Source: Nocardioides sp. dk884 (GTDB taxonomy: Bacteria > Actinomycetota > Actinomycetes > Propionibacteriales > Nocardioidaceae). From it: a stretch of DNA of 64,000 nucleotides. The position numbers and the translations under genes are program-made. Below the pieces are notes generated by a model. It saw nothing but the letters and a program-made list of their open reading frames with translations, was not told the DNA's origin and searched no databases. Below, piece by piece: positions 46,725-55,845 of the stretch (the first letter of the stretch is position 1; every line of letters begins with the position of its first letter). The DNA is taken from assembly GCF_009557055.1 (NCBI RefSeq), contig NZ_CP045649.1, forward strand, positions 1,587,501-1,651,500. Reading direction: 5' to 3'.

Positions 46725-49700
46725 ATGGAACGGACCGCTGATTCTCGTCGTGCAGGTCTGCTCTATTGGACAGTGCTCGCCAGCCTCGTCTTCCTGGTCT
46801 TCATGGAGAAGTTCGGGCGCACCACCACCGACACCCGACTGGATCTCACCGACGCTCCGGGCACGTTCCTGCGTGACGCGCTGAGCCTGTGGAACCCGCG
46901 GGTCTCCATGGGCGAGCTGCAGAACCAGGCCTACGGCTACCTCTTCCCCCAGGGGCTCTTCTTCTGGGCCGGCGAGCTCGCCCAGGTGCCGGGCTGGGTG
47001 GTCGAGCGGACCTGGTCGGCGCTCCTGCTGGTGGTCGCCGCCGAGGGCGTGCGGCGCCTCGCGCTGGCCATGAGCCTCGGTCCGTGGGCCGCGATGGTGG
47101 CCGGCCTGGCCTATGCCCTCACCCCGCGCCACGTCACCGAGATCGGCGTGCGCAGCGCGGAGATCCTCGCCGGTGCCGTGCTGCCCTGGGCGCTGCTGCC
47201 GATCGTGCTGGTGATCCTCGGCAGGATCCGACCCTGGCAGGCCGCGGTCCTCTCGCCGGCGGCCTACCTCTTCGCAGGCGGCGTGAACGGCACGGTGACG
47301 TTCTATCCGACGATCCTGCTGGGCATCGTCGTGCTCTGGGCGTGGGCGACACGGCGGGTGCGCTGGACCTTCGTGCTCGGCTGGGGATCGGTGATGGTCC
47401 TGGCCAACCTGTGGTGGGCGGTCTCCCTGCTCCGGCTGGGCGTCTACAGCCCGCCGTTCTATGACTTCGTCGAGGCCGCGAGCACCACCACCGACACCGC
47501 CGGCATGGCCTCTGCGCTGCGCGGCACCAGCAACTGGGTGCCCTACGTCGTGATCAACCGGCAGGCGTGGTGGCCATCCGGCTGGGACCTGCTCACCGAC
47601 CCGGTCCTGGTGGTCGCCACCGGCTTCCTGGCCCTGGCCGGGCTGCTGGGCCTGGTGCGGATGAACCACGCCTTCCGGACCCCCCTGCTCATCAGCGTCG
47701 TGGTCGGTCTCGTCGCCATCACGGTCTCCCACGACGGGCTGCTCTCCCCGCCTTTCGCCGGCATGGTCCGCGACCTCCTGGACGGCTCGCTGGCGCCGCT
47801 GCGCAACGTCGCGAAGGCCGACCCGATCCTGCGGGTGCCGCTGGCCCTGGGCCTCGGTGCGCTGTTGGCCGAGGTCATCGCGGTCCTGCTCCGCCCGGGT
47901 CGGGGGGCGCGGCGTCGCCGCCGGCTGCACGCGGCGCGCCGGGTGAGCGCCGGCGTCCTCGCAGCGGCCATGGCCGGCTCGCTGGCCGCCGCGGCCTGGC
48001 CGGTGGTCAACGGCAACACCCGCACCCCGGGCTGGACCGAGTTCCCGTCGTACTGGCAGGAGGCGCTCGCGCACCTCGACGAGGACGACCGCGACGGCGT
48101 GGTCTGGGTGGTCCCCGGCTCCGGGTTCGGCATCCAGGACTGGGGCTGGACGATGGAGGAGCCCATCCAGGTGACCGGCACCAGCCGCTGGGTCACCCGG
48201 TCACAGGTCCCGCTGACCCCGGCGGCGACGATCCGGATGCTGTCGCGCCTGGAGGGCTACCTGACCACGGGCAGCGGGTCGCCGTTCCTGCGCGACATGC
48301 TGGGCCGGATCGGTGTCGACCGGATCCTGCTGCGCCACGACCTCGACCAGAGCGTCGCGCAGTCCTCACCCTCCAGCGTGGTGTCCCAGGCGCTGGCGCG
48401 CTCGCCGGGGATCGAGCGGGTGGCGCTCTTCGGCTCCCTCGACTTCGGCCCGGCGATCGAGGTCTTCGAGGTGCGGGGCGATGAGTCCGCCGACCGGGTA
48501 CGCATCCGCGACACCGCCGACGCGGTCACGGTCGCCAGCTCCGTCGAGGACGTGATCGACGCCGTCGGCGCAGGCCTCGTCACCGGTCGACAGGCCGCTG
48601 TCGTCGCCGGACAGCCCGGCTGGGACCGTCGCGTCGACGTCCAGGGCGATGCGCTGCGCCTGCGGGAACGGGCCTTCGGCCGGGTCAACGACGCCGAGAG
48701 CAACGTGATGACGCCCGAGGAGCCCTACCGCGGCGAGCGGGTCGTGCCGAACTACCCGGTCCCGGACGGCGCCGAGCCGGTGGTCGCGCGGTACTCCGGG
48801 ATCGCGGGCGTCCGCTCGTCCTCCTCGACCGCCTACGTCGACACGCTCGGCGTCGTACGTCCGGAGACCGCGCCGTGGGCGGTCCTCGACGGCAACCCCG
48901 ACACCTATTGGCTGAGTCAGCCGTACGTCGGCTCCGAGGGGCAGTGGGTCGAGGTCGAGCTCGAGCGCCCGCGCCGGGTCGGCCGGGTCGTGCTGCGCCA
49001 CCCGGTGACCCCGATCGGCATCAGGCACCCCGAGCGCTGGAAGGTGACAGCGGGTGACGTCGAACGGATCGTGACCCCGGACCCCCTGACCGGCGTCGGG
49101 CGGGTGGACTTCGGCGAGCACCGCGCCTCGAGCGTGCGGGTGACGGCGCTCGACACCCCGGACGCCACGGCGTCGATCGGCCTCGCCGAGCTGGAGATCG
49201 GCGGCCTGCGCGCCGAGCGCACGATGGTCGTGCCGCCGGTGGACCTCGACGCGCGGGCGGACTTCGTGTTCGGGACCCAGCCGGAGACCCGCACCTGCTT
49301 CACCACGCTGCTCGGCCCGGACTGCGACGTCTACCGGGCCCGGCCGAGCGAGGAGGCCACCGGCATCGACCGGACCCTCACCGTCCGCAAGGCCGGCGAG
49401 TGGCGCCTGGGCGCGACCGCCATCGCCGCGTCCGGGCCGGCGAGCGCGAACCTCCTGACCCCGTTCCTGGGCGTGCAGGTCGCGGCCAGCTCCTTCCTGG
49501 GGTCGGACCCGGCGGTGTCCCCGCGGATGGTGCACGACGGCGAGCCGACCACGTCGTGGATCTCCGACCCCCGCGACCCGCGGCCGGAGCTGCGTCTGGA
49601 TCTCGGTCGTGAGCGGCGTGTCGACACCCTCGACATCTCCAGCTCGGGCGAGCTCGTCACCCGGCCCCGCCGTGCCGTGCTGGTGGGGGACGACGGCGAA

Positions 49701-50825
49701 CGCCGCACGGTCGACCTCGGCTCCAGCATCCGGGTGGCGCGCGGCTTCGCGCCCATGCGCACCTCGACGCTCAGGATCATCTTCGAGCGCGCGGAGGGCG
49801 CGGTGCGGCCGATCGGCATCTCCGAGCTCTCCCTCGGGGACGTCCCGGTGACGGTGCCGATGGACGGCAGCACCGTCACCGGCGCCGCCTGTGGATTCGG
49901 TCCGACGCTGGTGGTCGACGGCGAGAGCTACCCGACCCGCGTGCGGGGCGCCATGGGAGCGGTGTACGGCAACGGGCTGCTCGCCGTCGAGCCCTGCGGG
50001 AAGCGCCAGCGGATCCGCCTCGACGCGGGGACCCACCGCGTCGAGCTGCGCTCCTCCGCGCAGTTCCAGCCGATCCAGATGCGGCTGGAGGCTGTCGAGG
50101 AGACCGCTGAGCCGCGGGCCTCCCGCAAGGTCGAGATGCTGTCCGCCGAGCGCACCGAGATGGCGATGCGGGTGAGCGACGGCGAGGAGGCGATCCTGTC
50201 GCTGCCGCAGAGCACGAACATCGGCTGGGTGGCCCGCGCCGGTGACCGGGTGCTCGATCCGATCGAGGTGGACGGCTGGGCGCAGGGCTGGATCGTCCCT
50301 GCGGACGTGTCCGGCGACATCACCGTGACCTTCGATCCCCAGGACTCCTACTTCCGCAACCTCGTGCTCGGTCTCGGCGTGGCCGCCGCAGTGCTCCTCG
50401 CCGGGATGGTCGCGCTGGTGCAGGTGCTCCGGCGCCGCCGCGAGCCCGGTGCCGCACCGGAGACCGAGCCCGAGCTCCCGGGCTCGGAGCGGCCCGTCGC
50501 CTCGTGGTACGCCGCCTCCGCCGTGCTGGCGGTGGGCCTCATCGCGTTCGTGCTCGGACCCCTCGTCGCGGCGGGCGCGGCGCTCGGCGTCCTCCTGCGG
50601 CGCCGCACCGTGGCGTTCGAGGTGCTCGGGCTGGTCCTGATCGGCGCCGGGCTCGTCGTGGCGGTCGCCGCGAGCACGGGGAGCTCGCCGGGGACACCTC
50701 CCGCGGCCGACCTGCTGACCGGCGCCGGCGCCGGGGTCGTCCTCGCCGGTGCGCTCGCCGGCACCAGGCCGGCGTACCACCGCGGTCGGCGCCGGGCGAC
50801 GGCGCGGCCCGTGGCCCAGCGGTGA
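46725..50825 (+). CDS. AftD-like GT-C arabinofuranosyltransferase family protein
   Basis: A 1366-aa GT-C membrane glycosyltransferase. After TM1 come the catalytic acids in DTRLDLTDAPGTFL (Asp36, Asp40), then LWNPRVSMGELQNQAYGYLFP, the hallmark of AftD. Multiple TM helices reach about residue 425. A long extracytoplasmic part contains two F5/8 type C-like modules, around residues 690-800 (VRPETAPWAVLDGNPDTYW) and 920-1030 (PRMVHDGEPTTSWISDP). C-terminal TM helices lie at about 1210-1360. In mycobacteria AftD adds arabinose to arabinogalactan and LAM; the sugar here is unknown. It overlaps the next gene. Confidence 0.9.
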   Translation: MERTADSRRAGLLYWTVLASLVFLVFMEKFGRTTTDTRLDLTDAPGTFLRDALSLWNPRVSMGELQNQAYGYLFPQGLFFWAGELAQVPGWVVERTWSALLLVVAAEGVRRLALAMSLGPWAAMVAGLAYALTPRHVTEIGVRSAEILAGAVLPWALLPIVLVILGRIRPWQAAVLSPAAYLFAGGVNGTVTFYPTILLGIVVLWAWATRRVRWTFVLGWGSVMVLANLWWAVSLLRLGVYSPPFYDFVEAASTTTDTAGMASALRGTSNWVPYVVINRQAWWPSGWDLLTDPVLVVATGFLALAGLLGLVRMNHAFRTPLLISVVVGLVAITVSHDGLLSPPFAGMVRDLLDGSLAPLRNVAKADPILRVPLALGLGALLAEVIAVLLRPGRGARRRRRLHAARRVSAGVLAAAMAGSLAAAAWPVVNGNTRTPGWTEFPSYWQEALAHLDEDDRDGVVWVVPGSGFGIQDWGWTMEEPIQVTGTSRWVTRSQVPLTPAATIRMLSRLEGYLTTGSGSPFLRDMLGRIGVDRILLRHDLDQSVAQSSPSSVVSQALARSPGIERVALFGSLDFGPAIEVFEVRGDESADRVRIRDTADAVTVASSVEDVIDAVGAGLVTGRQAAVVAGQPGWDRRVDVQGDALRLRERAFGRVNDAESNVMTPEEPYRGERVVPNYPVPDGAEPVVARYSGIAGVRSSSSTAYVDTLGVVRPETAPWAVLDGNPDTYWLSQPYVGSEGQWVEVELERPRRVGRVVLRHPVTPIGIRHPERWKVTAGDVERIVTPDPLTGVGRVDFGEHRASSVRVTALDTPDATASIGLAELEIGGLRAERTMVVPPVDLDARADFVFGTQPETRTCFTTLLGPDCDVYRARPSEEATGIDRTLTVRKAGEWRLGATAIAASGPASANLLTPFLGVQVAASSFLGSDPAVSPRMVHDGEPTTSWISDPRDPRPELRLDLGRERRVDTLDISSSGELVTRPRRAVLVGDDGERRTVDLGSSIRVARGFAPMRTSTLRIIFERAEGAVRPIGISELSLGDVPVTVPMDGSTVTGAACGFGPTLVVDGESYPTRVRGAMGAVYGNGLLAVEPCGKRQRIRLDAGTHRVELRSSAQFQPIQMRLEAVEETAEPRASRKVEMLSAERTEMAMRVSDGEEAILSLPQSTNIGWVARAGDRVLDPIEVDGWAQGWIVPADVSGDITVTFDPQDSYFRNLVLGLGVAAAVLLAGMVALVQVLRRRREPGAAPETEPELPGSERPVASWYAASAVLAVGLIAFVLGPLVAAGAALGVLLRRRTVAFEVLGLVLIGAGLVVAVAASTGSSPGTPPAADLLTGAGAGVVLAGALAGTRPAYHRGRRRATARPVAQR

Positions 50826-52507
50826 GACCGTCACGCGCCGCGACCGACCGCTGGGTGGACCTCGCGGTCGGGCTCGCGCTCACCCTCGTCATCCTCGGTC
50901 CGCTGCTGCTGGGGCGAGGGTTCTGGCTCTTCGGAGACATGGTCTTCGTGCCGGAGCAACCCTGGAAGGACGCCTGGCTGGGTCTGGACGGGCAGCTGCC
51001 GCGGGCGGTGCCGATGGATGCATTGATGTCGGCCCTGACCGCGGTCGTGCCCGGTGACCTGGTGCAGAAGGCCGTGCTGCTGGGCGTCTTCCTCGCCGGG
51101 GCGCTGGGTGCCGGCCGGCTCGTGGCCGGGCACGCGTGGTACGCCCGCGCCGCCGCGATCACGCTCTTCGTGTGGAACCCGTGGGTCCACGAGCGCCTGC
51201 TCATGGGGCAGTGGGCGATCCTGGCGGGCTACCTGCTGCTGCCCTGGGTGGCGCACGCGGCGCTGCGCGCCCGACGCGATCTGCGCGACGGGATGCCGCC
51301 ACTGGCGGTCGCGCTGGTCCTGAGCGCCGTGTGCAGCCCCTCCAGCGGCCTGATGGCCGTGCTCGTCGCGGTGGTGCTCGCGGCACGCCGGACCCGGGCC
51401 CACGTCCCGGTGGTGCTGGGGACCGGGCTGGTCGCCAACCTCCCCTGGCTGGTCCCGACGCTGGTGGCCGCTCGCGGGAGCGAGGTGACGGTGGCGGGGG
51501 TCTTCGAGGTGTTCGCCCCCCGGGCCGAGTCCGCGGCCGGGGTCTGGGCCAGCCTGCTGTCCCTGGGCGGGACCTGGAAGTCCGCGGTCGTGCCGCCGGA
51601 GCGCACCGAGGCGCTGGTGGTGCTGCTGGCCTGCGGACTCACCCTCGTCGCCCTGCTCGGCGTACGGCGGGCGGGGCGCGGCTCCGACGAGCGGCGCCTG
51701 CTGGTGCTGGCGGGGGTCTCGCTGCTGCTCGCGGCGCTTCCGGTGCTGCCGGGAGGCACCCGGCTGCTCGAGGCGGTGGGCGGCGTGGTCCCGGGCGCCG
51801 CCGTGCTGCGCGACTCCCAGCGCTTCCTCGCACCGGCCGTCCTGGTGCTGCTGCCCGGTCTCGCCGTCGTGGTCTCCGGCATCCGGGCCAGGGTGCGCCC
51901 GGGCCGTGAGGCGCTGTGGGGCGTGGTCGTGCTGGTGGTCGTGGCGCCCGTGCTGCTGCTGCCCAGCCTGGCCTGGGGAGCCGCCGGGACCCTGCCCCGG
52001 TCGACCTTCCCGCAGGAATGGGGGACCGTGGCCGGGATCCTCGAGGAGGAGGGCGCGGCCCGGACCGTGGTGCTGCCGTGGCGGGGCGGCTACCGCGGCT
52101 ACGAGTGGAACGGGCGCCGCGCCGTGCTGGACCCCGCGCCGCGCTTGCTCCCCGGTGAGGTCGTGATCGACGACCGCACGTTCGTCGACGGTGAGGTGGT
52201 GCCCTCCGAGGACCCCCGCGTCGGTGCCGTCGACGCGGCGCTCGCCGCACCGGACCCCGCGGCAGCCCTGCGCGCCGCGGGCGTGCGCTGGGTGCTCGTC
52301 GAGCACGGGATGGGCGGGGTGGGGGACGTCCCGGAGGGCGCCGTGCGCCACGAGGGGGAGGAGCTCACCCTCCTCGATCTCGGAGCTGACGCGCCGTCGA
52401 GCGAGGCGACCGACCGCGGCGACGCCGCGCTCGTGGTGCTCGCGGATATCGCCACGCTGCTGTTGCTTTCCGGAAATGCTGCGGCCATACTGCGTCGTCG
52501 GGTGTAA
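50822..52507 (+). CDS. Polytopic membrane protein, probable GT-C-like partner
   Basis: A 561-aa protein with about 12 TM helices, no signal peptide and a C-terminal soluble segment ending in one more TM. The first loop has WLFGDMVFVPEQPWKDAWLG, with acidic residues where GT-C enzymes place their catalytic Asp, and a later NPWVHERLLMGQWA. The sequence layout mirrors the membrane half of AftD-like proteins. GTG overlaps the AftD-like stop (GTGA), so the two are coupled. Glycosyltransferase activity is an inference. Confidence 0.75.
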   Translation: MRPSRAATDRWVDLAVGLALTLVILGPLLLGRGFWLFGDMVFVPEQPWKDAWLGLDGQLPRAVPMDALMSALTAVVPGDLVQKAVLLGVFLAGALGAGRLVAGHAWYARAAAITLFVWNPWVHERLLMGQWAILAGYLLLPWVAHAALRARRDLRDGMPPLAVALVLSAVCSPSSGLMAVLVAVVLAARRTRAHVPVVLGTGLVANLPWLVPTLVAARGSEVTVAGVFEVFAPRAESAAGVWASLLSLGGTWKSAVVPPERTEALVVLLACGLTLVALLGVRRAGRGSDERRLLVLAGVSLLLAALPVLPGGTRLLEAVGGVVPGAAVLRDSQRFLAPAVLVLLPGLAVVVSGIRARVRPGREALWGVVVLVVVAPVLLLPSLAWGAAGTLPRSTFPQEWGTVAGILEEEGAARTVVLPWRGGYRGYEWNGRRAVLDPAPRLLPGEVVIDDRTFVDGEVVPSEDPRVGAVDAALAAPDPAAALRAAGVRWVLVEHGMGGVGDVPEGAVRHEGEELTLLDLGADAPSSEATDRGDAALVVLADIATLLLLSGNAAAILRRRV

Positions 52508-52560
52508 TGGCCGTCACCAAGGCGGCTTGCCGCTGTGAGTTCTTGGGAGGGAACCCAGCA

Positions 52561-52695
52561 ATGAATCTTCTTATCTCCGGCATCGTCGGTGCCGTCCTGT
52601 CCTCCGTCGTGCTGATCGGGGGCGTCCAGGCCTACTCCGGCGGTGACCCCGAGTCCCTCTCCGAGAAGCAGCTCTACTCCTACTCCGACGAGTGA
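52561..52695 (+). CDS. DUF2613-type small exported/membrane peptide
   Basis: A 44-aa peptide with one TM helix (residues 3-24) and an acidic extracytoplasmic tail, SGGDPESLSEKQLYSYSDE. It fits DUF2613, whose mycobacterial member Rv0236A lies beside aftD, the same neighbourhood as here. GGGAGGG precedes the ATG by 8 bases. It may be an accessory subunit of the AftD-like enzyme; that is inferred from context only. Confidence 0.8.
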   Translation: MNLLISGIVGAVLSSVVLIGGVQAYSGGDPESLSEKQLYSYSDE

Positions 52696-52800
52696 CGCCG
52701 GTGGGGTGAGCGCCCTGCATCGCCCCACCGCCACGCCGTCTCTGCGCTCCACGCAGCGCGTCTTCGGCGACCCTGAAATGTCAGCCCGGAGGAGGTCCGG

Positions 52801-53595
52801 ATGCTCCAGCTGGTGATACCGGCTTTCAACGAGGAGGCCCGGCTTCCGCGCACCCTGCGTGAGCTCACGCGCTACGCCACGGCCAACCGCGCGGTCCTCG
52901 GCGGCATCGAGGTCGTCGTGGTCGACAACGCGAGCACCGACGCCACCTCCCGCGTCGCCCGCGACGCCGACTGTCCTGCGCTGCCGGTCCGAGTGGTGCA
53001 CTGCGCCGATCCCGGCAAGGGCGCCGCGGTCCGCGCCGGCATGGCGGTGACCACCGCCGACGTCGTCGGGTTCATGGACGCCGACGGCGCGACCCGTCTG
53101 GACGCGTTGGACGAGGGCTGGCGGCGCATCCTCCTGGGCGCGGACATCGCGATCGGCTCCCGGGCCGTGCCCGGCAGCGACACGGCCGTGCGACACAGCC
53201 GGCTGCGCGAGCGCGGGGCCCGCGCGTACCGCTCCTGCACCGCACGCCTCGTCCCGGGCATCGTCGACACCCAGTGCGGGTTCAAGCTGCTGCGCGGGGA
53301 CCTGGCCCGCGATGTCTTCAGCGTCCTGCGCACGCCCGGTTTCTCCTTCGACGTCGAGCTGCTCGCCCGCGCGCGTCGTCTCGGCGCTGTCATCGACGAG
53401 TTCCCCGTCGTCTGGGCCGACGTCCCCGGATCGACCTTCGACCCGGTGCGTCACGGAGCAGGGTCCTTCGTCGACCTCGGTCGCATCGCCTGGCAGATGC
53501 GGGCGGCCCGCCCCGCGACCGCCACCGTCCAGGTGATCGCGCCGCGCGCTGTGCCCTCCGCCGTACCGCCGGCCGCGGCCGGCGCCGAGTTCTGA
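52801..53595 (+). CDS. Family 2 glycosyltransferase (polyprenyl/dolichyl-phosphate glucosyltransferase-like)
   Basis: A 264-aa GT-A enzyme: LVIPAFNEEARLP, IEVVVVDNASTDATS, PGKGAAVRAGM, the DXD in FMDADGA, and VDTQCGFKLLRGDLARDVF. The last block is characteristic of dolichyl-phosphate beta-glucosyltransferase-like proteins, which make the polyprenyl-phosphate sugar donors used by GT-C enzymes. No TM segment. ATG at 52801 follows GGAGG. It is two bases ahead of the GT4 gene. Confidence 0.88.
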   Translation: MLQLVIPAFNEEARLPRTLRELTRYATANRAVLGGIEVVVVDNASTDATSRVARDADCPALPVRVVHCADPGKGAAVRAGMAVTTADVVGFMDADGATRLDALDEGWRRILLGADIAIGSRAVPGSDTAVRHSRLRERGARAYRSCTARLVPGIVDTQCGFKLLRGDLARDVFSVLRTPGFSFDVELLARARRLGAVIDEFPVVWADVPGSTFDPVRHGAGSFVDLGRIAWQMRAARPATATVQVIAPRAVPSAVPPAAAGAEF

Positions 53596-53597
53596 GG

Positions 53598-54794
53598 ATG
53601 CCCGCGACCCCGCACCCGCCCGTCCCGCCTCCGGGAGGCCTGCGCGGCCACCACGCGGTCGTGGTCAACTGGCGCGACCTCGGGCACTCCCTGGCCGGAG
53701 GCTCCGAGCGCTACGCCTGGGAGTTCGCCCGCGCGCTCGCCGAGGCCGGGGCGCGCGTCGAGTTCGTGACCGCTCGCGAGCGTGGGCAGGCGCGACGCGA
53801 GGTGTGCGACGGCATCCGGGTCCAGCGAGGCGGGGGAGCCTTCACGTTCTACCTCCACGCCGCGCTCGCCCTGCTGCGGCGGCGGCGCACGTTGTCGGTG
53901 GTGATCGATCCCGAGTGCGGCATCCCGGCCTTCTCCCCGTTGTTCGTACGCCGCGACACCGTGGTGGTGATGCCTGTGCACCACGTGCACCAGGAGCAGT
54001 TCGCGACGTACTTCCCCGCGCCGCTGGCCGCCGTCGGGCAGTGGCTCGAGCGGGTCCTCATGCCTCGGGTGTACCGGCGCCGCCGCACCCTCGCGGTGTC
54101 GGAGTCGACGCGTGCGGAGATGGTGCGTCAGCTCGGCTGGCGCGGCGAGATCGATATCCTCGCCAACGGCGCGCAGGTGCCGGACCCGGCGCTGGTGAGC
54201 GCACGCGACAAGGACCCCGACCGGGTGGTCGTGCTCGGCCGTCTGGTCCCGCACAAGCGGGTGGACCTGGTGCTGCGCGTCGTGCGCGAGCTCGCGATCG
54301 AGCGTCCCGGACTGCACCTCGACGTCTGTGGCAAGGGCCCGGACCTCGAGCGGCTGATCGGCCTGGCCCACGAGCTCGGCATCGCCGACCGGGTCCGCTT
54401 CCACGGGTTCGTCGCCGAGGAGACCAAGCGGGAGGTGCTGCGCCGCGCCGCGCTCCACGTGTGTGCCTCCGACATCGAGGGGTGGGGCCAGGTGGTGATC
54501 GAGGCGGCCGGCTGGGGGGTGCCGACCGTCGCTCGCGACGTGCCGGGGCTGCGCGACTCGATCCGGGACGGCCACACCGGCTGGCTGGTGCCGGACGAGC
54601 CCGACCTCGACCTGGTCGCGGCCCGTCTCGCCGACCGGGTGCGCTCCGCGCTGAAGGGTCTGGAGCAGCCCGAGGAGCGAGCGGTCACCATCCGCGAGTG
54701 CCAGGAGTGGGCCGGGCGCTTCAGCTGGACGCGCATGCACCGCGAGGCGCTCGCCGTCGTCCACCAGGAGCTGCGACGGGTGGGGCGCGGCTGA
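53598..54794 (+). CDS. Family 4 glycosyltransferase
   Basis: A 398-aa GT-B retaining glycosyltransferase. N-terminal acceptor domain with DLGHSLAGGSERYAWEFARAL; donor domain with VVVLGRLVPHKRVDLVLR, LDVCGKGPDLERLIGLA, and the EX7E motif EGWGQVVIEAAGWGVP. Cytoplasmic. It starts two bases after the GT2 stop and ends convergent with the acyltransferase gene (3-base gap). Likely acts on the glycan made by this locus. Confidence 0.9.
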   Translation: MPATPHPPVPPPGGLRGHHAVVVNWRDLGHSLAGGSERYAWEFARALAEAGARVEFVTARERGQARREVCDGIRVQRGGGAFTFYLHAALALLRRRRTLSVVIDPECGIPAFSPLFVRRDTVVVMPVHHVHQEQFATYFPAPLAAVGQWLERVLMPRVYRRRRTLAVSESTRAEMVRQLGWRGEIDILANGAQVPDPALVSARDKDPDRVVVLGRLVPHKRVDLVLRVVRELAIERPGLHLDVCGKGPDLERLIGLAHELGIADRVRFHGFVAEETKREVLRRAALHVCASDIEGWGQVVIEAAGWGVPTVARDVPGLRDSIRDGHTGWLVPDEPDLDLVAARLADRVRSALKGLEQPEERAVTIRECQEWAGRFSWTRMHREALAVVHQELRRVGRG

Positions 54795-54797
54795 TCC

Positions 54798-55838
54798 TCA
54801 GCCGGTGCCGGTCAGCGACGCGGTCAGGGTCTGGAGCAGTGCCGTCAGGGACGCGTCGTCCCACTCGCTGCGCCGCCCCCGCAGCCCCAGCACGGTGCGC
54901 TCGCCGATCCCCACCGCGCCGAGCGACAGGCCGGTCCCGCCCGCCGTGACCGGGTGGAAGGCGAGGTCGTCGACCCCGGGCGCCTGCACCTGCCCCAGAT
55001 GGGAGACCAACAGGCTCGAGCCGAGGCGAGGGGCCAGGACCCGCAGCGCGGTCTCGACGACCCGGCCACCCGCGCTGCCGCCGGCCTCGACCGGCGGCTG
55101 GGTGGGCGCCTCGCGCACCAGGCGCTCGATCGCCGCCAGATCCAGGTCCTCGACTCCGCGCAGCCGCAGCAGCTCGCTGCGGTCCGCGATGCGCCGCGGC
55201 GTGCCGGGCGCGGTCTCCTCCCGACGCGCCGCGCCGATGGCGATCGCCACGTGACGAGTACGCCGGCCGGCCGCGCGGTTGTGGTGCACGAGCCCGGCGC
55301 TCGCGGCGTGCACGAGGCGTGCGGTGCCGTGGTGGCCCGGCACGCTCGCGACCGCGAACGCGTCGCCCCCTGCGGGCGCGACGCCGGGGAGCGCGAGGCG
55401 GGCGGGCGGGGTGAAGGCGACCTCGCCCAGGCGGCGTACCGCGGCGCCGAGGAACCCGCCGGCTCGGGGACGCCCCGAGACACCGCGAGCGCCCGAGGAG
55501 ACGTCGGTGCCGGTCACCTCCGCCAGGACGTCGAGCAGACCGAGCCCGTCGACCCAGGCGTGGTGCGCGGACACCACGAGGTGCTGGCCGGCCATCCCCA
55601 CGACCACCGGGGTCCCGTCCTCCTCGGCGAGCCGGGCCCGCAGCGCGTCCACGTCGTCGGCGCGCTCCATCGCGACCTGCCGCGCCGGTGGCCGCTCGTC
55701 GGGCCAACCGTGACGGGACACGAGGTCCTGCAGCCGCTCACCGAGCCGGTCCGCCTCCGAGGGTCCGAGCGGCGCCGCCAGGCGCGCCGTGAGGAGGATC
55801 CGCCAGCGGATTCGTGGGTCGGCGATCCAGTCGCTCAT
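54798..55838 (-). CDS. HHxxxDG acyltransferase-like protein
   Basis: A 346-aa protein of the CoA-dependent acyltransferase/condensation superfamily. The catalytic signature HHAWVDG is at about residues 92-98 (VVSAHHAWVDGLGLLDVL). A second half contains SSLLVSHLGQVQAPGVDDLAF, resembling the WxS/PapA-type C-terminal lobe. No carrier-protein or adenylation domain is fused. It is smaller than PapA or WS/DGAT enzymes (about 420-460 aa). Context suggests acylation of a glycan or glycolipid. Same transcript as the methyltransferase 7 bases upstream. Confidence 0.72.
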   Translation of the reverse strand: MSDWIADPRIRWRILLTARLAAPLGPSEADRLGERLQDLVSRHGWPDERPPARQVAMERADDVDALRARLAEEDGTPVVVGMAGQHLVVSAHHAWVDGLGLLDVLAEVTGTDVSSGARGVSGRPRAGGFLGAAVRRLGEVAFTPPARLALPGVAPAGGDAFAVASVPGHHGTARLVHAASAGLVHHNRAAGRRTRHVAIAIGAARREETAPGTPRRIADRSELLRLRGVEDLDLAAIERLVREAPTQPPVEAGGSAGGRVVETALRVLAPRLGSSLLVSHLGQVQAPGVDDLAFHPVTAGGTGLSLGAVGIGERTVLGLRGRRSEWDDASLTALLQTLTASLTGTG

Positions 55839-55845
55839 CGAGCGC

